IMG/VR virus record: IMGVR_UViG_3300007799_000004
Span: 1 to 51,974 of that record
DNA from: a virus
Reading direction: 5' to 3' (one strand)
DNA: 51,974 bases
Below, one piece after another: positions 36,590-44,449 of this stretch. Position numbers and translations under genes: made by a program. How positions within the stretch are numbered: the stretch's first letter is position 1; every line of letters begins with the position of its first letter. The notes beneath the pieces were generated by a model. It did no database searches. It was not told where the DNA came from and saw only the letters and a program-made list of their open reading frames with translations.

Positions 36590-37726
36590 TTACTCAACCC
36601 AGACATTTCTGGATTTTACTTCTTTAAATAATTCGTTATACCAGTTAGTAACTGATTCTTCGTTTTCTGGATCATATACCAACATTTCTGAAACAATCAA
36701 ACTTACAAATTTTTCATAGTCAGTATGCTTGTACATGTTTTTAGATGACGATCTTGATCTCCAAACCAAATATCCATCTTCAGACTTTAATACATCTGAG
36801 TTAAGACCTTGTTGAACAAGATACATAATCTCAAATCGTTGTTTGCCTTCTGGTGATTGTAGTAAGTTAATAACTTTGTTGAATTTATTAATGTTCTCGA
36901 TTTGATATTTTGAATCATTAATATAGTTATTAATCGCCTGCTTCACTAGTTCTCTGTTTGCAGAACCTTTGACAATCTGACGATCTTGATGTGTAGATAA
37001 CAAACTAGCAACCTTATATGCCTGAAACTCTGAACTTCTGGTAAGAAGCTCGTGTTTAGCATGAATAGCTGCGTCTACAACATCTTGTTTTCTCATTTTT
37101 TCCATTTCTGCTTCGTTTTCTTCAGAAATGTAAAATAGATGTTCTACTGGGTTAGCTTCTGCTTTACTAGCTGCAATTCTATTGTGAATTTTAATCAGCT
37201 GTATTGCCATTCTTTGTCTTGGGGTATCATCTACAAACCTGTTAGGTCGATCAAAAAACTCAACTGAAAACTTTTCAATAAAAGTTACATCACGAGTCAT
37301 AAGTTGACTTGGTTGAAAATTCAGCATTGTACCACCTTTTGCAAGAGTGGTATAATAATCTGGATCAACATTGTCCATTATTTCAAAATAGGTTTGTCGA
37401 GAAATTGATTGTTGCTTAACAAGCTTTGGTACAAGTTCTTGCCATTTTGCATTTAAACTGTACGTAGAAAATACGTCATCAACCTCTAGTTGATAAATTG
37501 GATTTGGAATGAGTTCATCCAAACCAGTAACATATCGATTGTTGTACGTGTCTAACGGGAACTTTAGTGTAACCGATGTACCAACCTCACGAGTTTTATT
37601 CATCGATCTATGAGATCTAACAAGTTCTCTTGTCTTTGGATCAATGGTAGTAAAAGCTTGGTTATCCCTACCTTGAGTGGCAGATCTGGATACAGGACTT
37701 ACATAAAGAGTTGTGTGATTTTTCAT
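36590..37726 (-). CDS. Virion-associated protein of the capsid block (378 aa)
   Basis: A longer frame starts at 37774, inside the terminator hairpin of the MCP gene, so the first internal ATG at 37726 (MKNHTTLYVS) is chosen. The N-terminal ~75 residues contain many Thr, Arg and Ser; the remainder is helical and charged (EENEAEMEKMRKQDVVDAAI; FEIMYLVQQGL). No catalytic motif was found. Its position directly after the MCP and before neck-type genes suggests a capsid-associated or connector role. I do not recognise the family. Confidence 0.6.
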   Translation of the reverse strand: MKNHTTLYVSPVSRSATQGRDNQAFTTIDPKTRELVRSHRSMNKTREVGTSVTLKFPLDTYNNRYVTGLDELIPNPIYQLEVDDVFSTYSLNAKWQELVPKLVKQQSISRQTYFEIMDNVDPDYYTTLAKGGTMLNFQPSQLMTRDVTFIEKFSVEFFDRPNRFVDDTPRQRMAIQLIKIHNRIAASKAEANPVEHLFYISEENEAEMEKMRKQDVVDAAIHAKHELLTRSSEFQAYKVASLLSTHQDRQIVKGSANRELVKQAINNYINDSKYQIENINKFNKVINLLQSPEGKQRFEIMYLVQQGLNSDVLKSEDGYLVWRSRSSSKNMYKHTDYEKFVSLIVSEMLVYDPENEESVTNWYNELFKEVKSRNVWVE

Positions 37727-37752
37727 ATCAATTTTTATTCTATTTTCTATAA

Positions 37753-37786
37753 AAAAGAAGGAGGTGTATTGCAACCTCCTTCTTTT
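37753..37786 (-). terminator. Strong terminator after the MCP gene
   Basis: A 13-bp perfect inverted repeat (AAAAGAAGGAGGT...ACCTCCTTCTTTT) with an 8-nt loop begins 7 nt after the MCP stop, and is followed on the minus strand by TTATAG. It is nearly symmetric and could act in both directions. It should limit read-through from the capsid unit. Confidence 0.88.
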
Positions 37787-37792
37787 ATTTTA

Positions 37793-39394
37793 TCAGATAT
37801 TCAAATTCAATCTAATTTGAGCTATACGGCTCACGTCCCATACGTTCAAAGAACCTGGAACTGTACGATAAATACCCAATTCTTTTGAGTTAACGTGTGC
37901 GTTAGAACCATCGGTAATTGCACCAGTTTCAAAATTATAGATATTAGAAATAGTGTAATATTCTTCTACATCATCCTGCATTACCATACACATGTTTTGG
38001 CCAGACATTCCTGCTGGAGTTTGATCGGTATTACCCAAATCAAAAATATCCATAGTAAATGACTCCAATGTATAATTAGTACCTGGAGCAAGTTCTGGAA
38101 AACGTGAACGATCATCTTTAGTAGGATCATGAACAATCGATACTTCGATACCGTTCATCATCTTAATCTTCGTAAATTGACCACCATATTCGAGCTCATT
38201 AGAATTAAATCCTTCTGGATCAGTTCTTTTTTGAGCGAACAATGTATCAATAGATACAATAGAACTGTACTCTTCAAAAATCTTACGACTCAAGAATTGA
38301 ATACCGGCTTCACCAGAAGCAATTTTGATCTTACGATCAGAAAAGTTCTTTCTTGTCAAGAAGATATTTTGGAAAAATGAGAAGATATCACCAAGTGACA
38401 AGCTGCCGTTGTGCTCTAGGTAATGTCCATCTTTTGCGAGTTGTCTCCAACCTGCAGGAATTTTGATCGGACGTTTGGTATCATGATCAATTGTTTTTTG
38501 CAACTGACCATCTTCCATTGCCATTTCACGATCCCACATAACTCTTTCTTCCAAACGAGCTTCTATAGAAGTAATAAACGTACCTTTAGAAATAGTCTTT
38601 GTGGTCTTGTCCTGTAGAGTAGTCTGATACACATAACCAGAACTAACAGCAGCACCTTTTACTTTTGCACCTGCAACAGAATAAGAATCATTTGTTGGAA
38701 CAGATTGACCACCTTTACGAGCAGCTAATTCAGTTCTAATAAACTTATCGGTAAATTCTGCTTTACGTGAGTACTGAGTTGTCCAGTTAAACAATTTAAA
38801 CATTTCACCGTATTCATCTGGACCATACTTGGTGTTCAATTCATCAGCCGTAAAGGTTGTAGATTGTACACAAGACATTCCAGGTTGTAAAAACTTAACT
38901 GGGATGAAAGCAGTCATATCACCAGTCTGAAGTTCTACTTCATATTCGGTTGAGTTAACTGAACGTTCAACACCATGTCCTATAATACGAAGGAGTGGTA
39001 AATCAGCTTGTGCCAATTTAATGTAAACAGGTTCGTGTAGATAGTTTCTATCTAACGCGATTTTAAATCTTACACCTGCTTTACCAGCTTGACCTGCTGG
39101 ATCTACCAGCAATTCGGTAAACCGATACTCAAGAGCAGTGCTACCCATCAAATACCAAGTAAACTCATCTACTCCACCAGGAAGCATGTGAACTTGTTTT
39201 TGAGCAAGAGTATAGTAAGTAAATTTTTTGTTAATCATATCCTCGCCAATTTTGGCAGAGAATAGTTGTGCGCCTTTGACACCAAAGTCAAACGGCTTGT
39301 ACTGTCTGAACATTGCTGCGTGGGTAAAGCTATCAAAATAACTTCCACCAAATGCTGCACGTTCATGTGTTACTAATGCGGATCTTCTATCCAT
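37793..39394 (-). CDS. Major capsid protein (crAss-type)
   Basis: The 533-residue length is near the crAss-like MCP size. The region from about residue 300 to 370 (AGWRQLAKDGHYLEHNGSLS, then LGDIFSFFQNIF, RKIKIASGEAGIQFLSRKIF) matches the conserved core I remember: an x-WRQL turn, a helix for the spine, and a (I/F)xxGEGGM-like strand. An HK97 fold is expected. Upstream lies the scaffold gene (14-nt gap) and behind it a 13-bp terminator. A weak upstream promoter-like element next to the scaffold gene may raise transcription of both. It builds the icosahedral shell, probably with help from the chaperonin pair in this window. Confidence 0.85.
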   Translation of the reverse strand: MDRRSALVTHERAAFGGSYFDSFTHAAMFRQYKPFDFGVKGAQLFSAKIGEDMINKKFTYYTLAQKQVHMLPGGVDEFTWYLMGSTALEYRFTELLVDPAGQAGKAGVRFKIALDRNYLHEPVYIKLAQADLPLLRIIGHGVERSVNSTEYEVELQTGDMTAFIPVKFLQPGMSCVQSTTFTADELNTKYGPDEYGEMFKLFNWTTQYSRKAEFTDKFIRTELAARKGGQSVPTNDSYSVAGAKVKGAAVSSGYVYQTTLQDKTTKTISKGTFITSIEARLEERVMWDREMAMEDGQLQKTIDHDTKRPIKIPAGWRQLAKDGHYLEHNGSLSLGDIFSFFQNIFLTRKNFSDRKIKIASGEAGIQFLSRKIFEEYSSIVSIDTLFAQKRTDPEGFNSNELEYGGQFTKIKMMNGIEVSIVHDPTKDDRSRFPELAPGTNYTLESFTMDIFDLGNTDQTPAGMSGQNMCMVMQDDVEEYYTISNIYNFETGAITDGSNAHVNSKELGIYRTVPGSLNVWDVSRIAQIRLNLNI

Positions 39395-39408
39395 GTTTTG
39401 TAAAATAT

Positions 39409-40374
39409 TTAAACGATTGGTTTATAATTTTTCCATTCATCTTTTAACGGAGAGTCCGAAGATGATTTTGTTTTTGTTGCAGCAGAACTAAACCCAGATT
39501 TTTCTAATTTCTCTTTAATAGAACTAGATACTCTAGACTCACCTTGCTTTTTTATATGTTCTAAATCAAATTCTTTACCATCAAACATACTAAGCAAATC
39601 CATTAACTGAAGATATGCCTTAGGTGTTTTAATAACATCGTTCAAAATTTGATTTGCTTTAGGAATTACCTGAAGCACTTTTTCTCGCTGTGATTTACTC
39701 CAAGTAGTTTCTTGTAGAGCAGTTTGTACTGATACATTGAAATCTTTTTGGGCTTGGACAATTTTACTATTTTCTAGTTCTTTTTCTTGTAACAACGTAT
39801 CTGTTACTTTATTTTTTGACTTTAATAATTTTCCAGCTTCTTCCTCTAACTTACCTTCATCTTCCAACTCATCTAATTGAGCTTGAATAGCTGAATTACG
39901 CAATCCTTGAGTTTTGAACTGCTGTTCGAGATAAGATCTTGCTTCATCTGCTGTAGAAATTTCTGGTGTATCTTGTTCCTTATAATACTCTTTAATAAAA
40001 GTCTGCAGTTCATCTGCTGTCAGGTTTGTCCCGGCAGAAGCAATAAACTTTAAAATAGTTTGTGAATGATCTGGTAATTCATCAATAGCAGATCTTAAAA
40101 GTTTGTTTGGCAAACCTTCAAACTTAGAATCTAATTCCTCAAAAGAGTTTTTAAAATCTGAGTCTGGTTCTAAAATACCTTTTTCTACAAGTGAATCAAA
40201 AGCAACTCTAGCCAAAGGATCTCCTTCTGCAGGTTCTTCTATAACTTCTTCGTCAGGAAGATCGACGACCGGATCTTCCTGAACTTCTTCATCTACTGTA
40301 ACTTCTTCCTGGAAATCTTCCACAGTAAGAACTACATCAGATGGTAACACGTCTTCAAACGTTGGTAGTATCAT
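39409..40374 (-). CDS. Capsid scaffold protein (321 aa)
   Basis: The first ~60 residues are very acidic (many Glu and Asp, as in VDEEVQEDPVVDLPDEEVIE). Next are helical segments, then coiled-coil-like stretches (AQLDELEDEGKLEEEAGKLL) and a basic C-terminus (KKQGESRVSSSIKEKLEKSG). An acidic N-terminus, coiled coils and a basic tail directly before the MCP is the classic layout of a scaffolding protein. No serine protease motif is visible. It is the first gene after the portal terminator and has a TATTTTTG element 19 nt before the ATG. Confidence 0.75.
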   Translation of the reverse strand: MILPTFEDVLPSDVVLTVEDFQEEVTVDEEVQEDPVVDLPDEEVIEEPAEGDPLARVAFDSLVEKGILEPDSDFKNSFEELDSKFEGLPNKLLRSAIDELPDHSQTILKFIASAGTNLTADELQTFIKEYYKEQDTPEISTADEARSYLEQQFKTQGLRNSAIQAQLDELEDEGKLEEEAGKLLKSKNKVTDTLLQEKELENSKIVQAQKDFNVSVQTALQETTWSKSQREKVLQVIPKANQILNDVIKTPKAYLQLMDLLSMFDGKEFDLEHIKKQGESRVSSSIKEKLEKSGFSSAATKTKSSSDSPLKDEWKNYKPIV

Positions 40375-40392
40375 GTTTCATAATTTAAGACA

Positions 40393-40400
40393 CAAAAATA
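40393..40400 (-). promoter_or_regulatory. Promoter-like TATTTTTG element before the scaffold gene
   Basis: The minus strand reads TATTTTTGTG, matching TAnnTTTG, and lies 19 nt before the scaffold ATG. It is also the T-tract of the adjacent hairpin. No TTTG -33 box was found, so it may be only the terminator tail. Confidence 0.4.
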
Positions 40401-40401
40401 A

Positions 40402-40443
40402 AGTGTAATCTTAAACATTTTTTAAGATGGTTAAAATTACACT
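40402..40443 (-). terminator. Terminator after the portal gene
   Basis: An 8-bp inverted repeat (AGTGTAAT...ATTACACT) encloses a second CTTAA/TTAAG pairing. On the minus strand the hairpin runs into TTTATTTTTG. It would end or reduce the packaging transcript before scaffold and MCP. It coincides with the possible promoter. Confidence 0.7.
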
Positions 40444-40476
40444 CTATTTTGGCGCGTGTATTCTATTATAGCAAAA

Positions 40477-43014
40477 TTATTTTCCAGATGGCTTTTTATT
40501 AGCTATTTTATTCTTAATTTTAAGTTCTTCTCGTTTAATCTCTAAATCATCTCCTTGTGCTTTGACATCAAGTTCAAACTTCTTTTCTTTTAAATAAAGA
40601 TTAGCCAAATCAACAGAATCTGGAACACCGTTATCATTCAGATCTTGTTGCTTACCTAACATAGTAGCTTGAATACCTGCTTTCTGTATTTCAGTTATTC
40701 TCCGTTCCTGTTCTTTCAAGACAATCATTTCTTTTTCATGTAACTGCTCATCTTCTCTAGCTTCAATTCTCATTTTCTCTAAATCTTGAGCTTGTTGAGC
40801 TTGAGAGTTTTGCATTTGTGTTTGACGATCATGAATTTTTTGTTCTTCTATTTGAATCCTTTTATGAATTTCTTCAGGAGATGCCTTACTGACAATGTCT
40901 TTAATAATCTGACTTACTGCAGAAATACCCTGACCTTGATTTTGTGCAAATGCTTGAGCATTTTGTAACATCATTTCAGCGTATCTTTCAAAACTAGAAC
41001 TTGAACTCAAGAAAAGACCGATATCAGTATGTTCTAAAGATTGAGGTGTAACCTGTAAAACTTGTTCAATATTTCCAGGCAACCAGTACTGAAAAGAAAG
41101 TTCAGATAGATTTCTAACTCGCATCTGTGTTTCACAGTAAGTTCTAAAATTAGACAACCAGTCATTTAACGCCTCTTTCCAAATATTAGAATGAGTAAAG
41201 AAGTATGGTTCTGTAATAGCATAACTCTGTTGAATCGACTGTTGATTGTCTGTTACATTAGATCCTTGTTGAAAGGAGGCTTGTCTTTGTGGGGATATCC
41301 CCATAGCCATAGCTATTTCTTGTTTTATTAATTCTGCTAGCTGATGTAAATTCATCAACTCAACTGCTGTACCAATAAGAAATCCTCCAGATCCGGGTGA
41401 CCTGGTTGCAGGAGGTAGATTACCAGAAGATGTTTGAGAGCCAGAATAGAAATCTTTGTTCGTCAGTCTTAACGTCCTAAGATATGCTGACACCTTATCT
41501 CTAATCTTATTACCATTCAAATCTTCTCCCAACTGATCTGGGATTTGATCTACATCTATAGATTGAATAGCACCTTGATATTTACTCAATTCCTTATTCA
41601 TTACACTCTTCACATAAAGAAGTTGTAAATACGGTGGAATTGCTCTCTGCACTAAAGACACTGATTTAGTATTTCTAGCGTTTACAACACCTCCTTTAGT
41701 AGAAAGACCAAATGTTTCATACGGTCTTTCTATATTTGTATTTTGATAAGGTACTTCTCTAAATATTGGATACACATCGTTACCTAATCTAACTACTTCA
41801 TATTTCCGTGGTATCCAAATCCTTTCTGCTTGGAACTCCATATCCATATCTAACCAAACATATCTTTCTGCCTCTCGATCATATTGGTTTATAAACTTTT
41901 CTTTTTTTGCAGACTTTGGAATTTCAAAACTAGAGTCTAACACAGATGTTATACTTTCTCCGTAATCATCTTTATACCTAAGAAAAATTAATTCTTTAAA
42001 CGCTTTGAACTCAAAATGAGTTTCCCAAATAAGTGTTTTGTTACCATTTACAAATTCATTTGTTTGATTAAGTCCTACAGTTATATCAACGTCAGACTGA
42101 GTTTGATTCACAAGCAAGTCGGTTCTTGTATGATCAAACACTAGCTTATTATCTTGACCTAAAGAATGTCTTTTGTCTAAACCTCGACCAAACGTTACAT
42201 GAAGTTTTTCAATGTCCTCTTCAGATAGATCGTAAGCTTCTACAGCGTCTATTAAAGTAATAGCTTGTTGATATGCAATCCAACTTGAGTTGTGTACATA
42301 CTTTTCATTCGGGGATTTATCCCAAATTAAGTAAAGTGGATTTCTAATATCCAAAGTAGGTTTTCCATGTTTCCACCCGGAATAAACAAACATTCTGTCA
42401 GCAACAGCAAGATCGGTCATTGTATCTACTCGCTTGTCTAATATATTTTGATCATAGTTACAAAACTCAAGAGCTTTGTTGTAAAAAATTTCTAACTCCG
42501 ACAACCAATTCTTTTGAGCTAAATCTTCGGGCTCATGCTGAGTTCTCAGTTCAGCAACAAACTTATTAACTTCTTCTTCTTCCATTCCTTCCATCTGCAT
42601 TTCCATTTTCTGCAAATCTATTGCAAGCTTTTCATCAACCGATTGTTTGATAGCTTCAAACATCTTTCTATTTTTACTTTTAATAGCGTTTGCCGACAGA
42701 AGCATTAAATGAAGTTGATCTCTTCTTTGAATAATTTCTCCTTTTAAAATAGAAACAGCATTATGAATTTCTGGGTAAGGTTGAATGTCGTGGTCTGTAG
42801 TTTCTCCAAACTGATCTGCAAGCGGGTTACAAAATTTGTTCAACATATCTTTAAAATCTGTTAAATCATTATTTATAACTTTATAAGCTGTCAACATAGC
42901 TGTATAATCTTCTGAGTTTGGAAGTAATTGAGGAACGGTCATGTTCAAATATTCCTTAAACCACTCTCCTTCGTTTTTATACTTTTCCTTTTCGGAAATT
43001 TTTAACTTAATCAT
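40477..43014 (-). CDS. Portal protein (845 aa)
   Basis: The length and position after TerL and the chaperonin, and before the scaffold and MCP, match crAss-like portals. The early helical part (residues 60-200: EIHNAVSILKGEIIQRRDQL) and the conserved-looking RNPLYLIWDKSPNEKYVHNS segment in the clip/wing region fit. The C-terminal ~180 residues are Gln- and Glu-rich and form a long coiled coil, as in a barrel or crown. Odd: residues 791-802 (DLNDNGVPDSVD) form a complete EF-hand/dockerin-type calcium loop, and a second partial loop DLNGNKIRD lies near residue 497. It overlaps the GroEL-type gene by 8 nt at its start and ends 33 nt before a terminator. Confidence 0.85.
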   Translation of the reverse strand: MIKLKISEKEKYKNEGEWFKEYLNMTVPQLLPNSEDYTAMLTAYKVINNDLTDFKDMLNKFCNPLADQFGETTDHDIQPYPEIHNAVSILKGEIIQRRDQLHLMLLSANAIKSKNRKMFEAIKQSVDEKLAIDLQKMEMQMEGMEEEEVNKFVAELRTQHEPEDLAQKNWLSELEIFYNKALEFCNYDQNILDKRVDTMTDLAVADRMFVYSGWKHGKPTLDIRNPLYLIWDKSPNEKYVHNSSWIAYQQAITLIDAVEAYDLSEEDIEKLHVTFGRGLDKRHSLGQDNKLVFDHTRTDLLVNQTQSDVDITVGLNQTNEFVNGNKTLIWETHFEFKAFKELIFLRYKDDYGESITSVLDSSFEIPKSAKKEKFINQYDREAERYVWLDMDMEFQAERIWIPRKYEVVRLGNDVYPIFREVPYQNTNIERPYETFGLSTKGGVVNARNTKSVSLVQRAIPPYLQLLYVKSVMNKELSKYQGAIQSIDVDQIPDQLGEDLNGNKIRDKVSAYLRTLRLTNKDFYSGSQTSSGNLPPATRSPGSGGFLIGTAVELMNLHQLAELIKQEIAMAMGISPQRQASFQQGSNVTDNQQSIQQSYAITEPYFFTHSNIWKEALNDWLSNFRTYCETQMRVRNLSELSFQYWLPGNIEQVLQVTPQSLEHTDIGLFLSSSSSFERYAEMMLQNAQAFAQNQGQGISAVSQIIKDIVSKASPEEIHKRIQIEEQKIHDRQTQMQNSQAQQAQDLEKMRIEAREDEQLHEKEMIVLKEQERRITEIQKAGIQATMLGKQQDLNDNGVPDSVDLANLYLKEKKFELDVKAQGDDLEIKREELKIKNKIANKKPSGK

Positions 43015-44449
43015 GTAAAATAAAATTTGTATTTATTAGTAATGTAGCTAATGCAAAACTGTTTGTAAGTGCATTAATAATTACATTTGTAGGATCCTTT
43101 AAAGTCGGATCTATTTCTTTTGTTCTAACGTTGTATGGATGACTGACAGGATTGTCATGCAGTATTGAAGAAATATTTGCGTTTGTCAATATCTTTCTTA
43201 TTGGAGAAAGTAAAACGTTTACATAGTCTTCTGAATAGCTTAAATCATAAGCAATATCTACTAACTCTGCACCAGCACCTTTAACATAACCATCTTTAAC
43301 AGCTGTTTTACAAGCACCAATAGCATCTTCAATTCGATCAAACTCTTCTTTAGCATTGGCTAAAGTTTTACCACCTACATAAATAATAGCAGTCGTTTGA
43401 TTTAAGTTATCAATTCTTTTCTGAAAATCATTAATATCCCATTCTTCAGTAAATCCTTCTATCTGAGCACGTAGTTGTTTAATTCTATTTTTAATCTTAC
43501 CTATTTCAGGATTGTTATAGAAAGAAAAATCTGTGGGTGTAACAGTAATCTTATTAACCGAATCTTTAGACATAAACGCTTTCATGTCTTTATAGTTTTC
43601 ATCTACACCTGCGCCCCAACCTGGAAGTTTTAACAAGCATATATCCAAACCCTTTTGAGTTTTATTAGTCAACGCATATCTAATAAACGAGTCAGAGTAA
43701 TCTTTAGCAATAATTACAAGTGAAATCTTTTCTTCATGTAATTCATTAATAGCTTCTGCGTATCCTTCAAAATCATTCATTACGTCTTTGGTAAGAACGA
43801 TCTTCGGACTTTCTGCTGAAAATGTACCATTTAACTGATTTGCAAAAAGCGGGTGTATTAATCCACCTTCAAAGTTTAAACCCTTTGTGATCTCTGAATA
43901 AGATGTAGCAGAATGTTGTGATAGTTGTACAGAAATAGAAGCTTTTAAACCAACCTTTTTATATATCTCATATATCATACTTGCCAACTTGTCGTTCTTG
44001 CACGAAGTCATTGCAATATTTAATATATCATCGATACTATCTATCTTCTTAGATCTAGCCTTTAAGTGTCGGATTGTACTATTTACATATTCTTCCCACT
44101 CTTCTAAAACATCATTAATTGAATTGTGTTCACACAATGCGAAAAGATTGGATACAAACTCTTGTACAAACAACGACGTTAAAGTTGTACCATCTCCACA
44201 TTCTTTTACAGTTTTATTAGCTGCTGTAATTAGCATTTGAGCTCCAGCATCTTCTTCCGAATCTTTAAACTGAATCTTTTTAGCAACAGACACACCATCT
44301 TTCGTAAACTGTAGTTGCTTGTCTTCAAACAATAAAACGTTCTTTCCAGATCCACCCATTGTAGATGTAATAATATTTGACGCCTTTCTAATTCCTTCCA
44401 AGACTCCTTTCACAGAGTCTACATTATTAATCAATCGTTTCTCGTTCAT
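43007..44449 (-). CDS. GroEL-type chaperonin (480 aa)
   Basis: The group I chaperonin pattern is clear. GGSGKNVLL at 32-40 corresponds to the GroEL GPKGRNVV loop, TKDGVSVAKKI at 49-59 to the DGVSVA segment (Asp51 equals GroEL Asp52), and GDGTT at 85-89 to the nucleotide loop. RIEDAIGACKTAVKDGYVKG at about 390-410 corresponds to the C-terminal equatorial ATPase segment with its Asp, and DPTNVIINALTNSFALATLL to the DPTKVTRSAL region. It is ~70 residues shorter than host GroEL and lacks the C-terminal Gly-Met repeats. It sits between TerL (23-nt overlap) and portal (8-nt overlap). It probably folds virion proteins with the phage GroES-like partner. Confidence 0.88.
   Translation of the reverse strand: MNEKRLINNVDSVKGVLEGIRKASNIITSTMGGSGKNVLLFEDKQLQFTKDGVSVAKKIQFKDSEEDAGAQMLITAANKTVKECGDGTTLTSLFVQEFVSNLFALCEHNSINDVLEEWEEYVNSTIRHLKARSKKIDSIDDILNIAMTSCKNDKLASMIYEIYKKVGLKASISVQLSQHSATSYSEITKGLNFEGGLIHPLFANQLNGTFSAESPKIVLTKDVMNDFEGYAEAINELHEEKISLVIIAKDYSDSFIRYALTNKTQKGLDICLLKLPGWGAGVDENYKDMKAFMSKDSVNKITVTPTDFSFYNNPEIGKIKNRIKQLRAQIEGFTEEWDINDFQKRIDNLNQTTAIIYVGGKTLANAKEEFDRIEDAIGACKTAVKDGYVKGAGAELVDIAYDLSYSEDYVNVLLSPIRKILTNANISSILHDNPVSHPYNVRTKEIDPTLKDPTNVIINALTNSFALATLLINTNFILHD

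Noticed and set aside
37727-37774. N-terminal extension of the 378-aa gene to 37774
   Set aside because: The start would lie inside a 13-bp terminator hairpin; an internal ATG at 37726 is normal.
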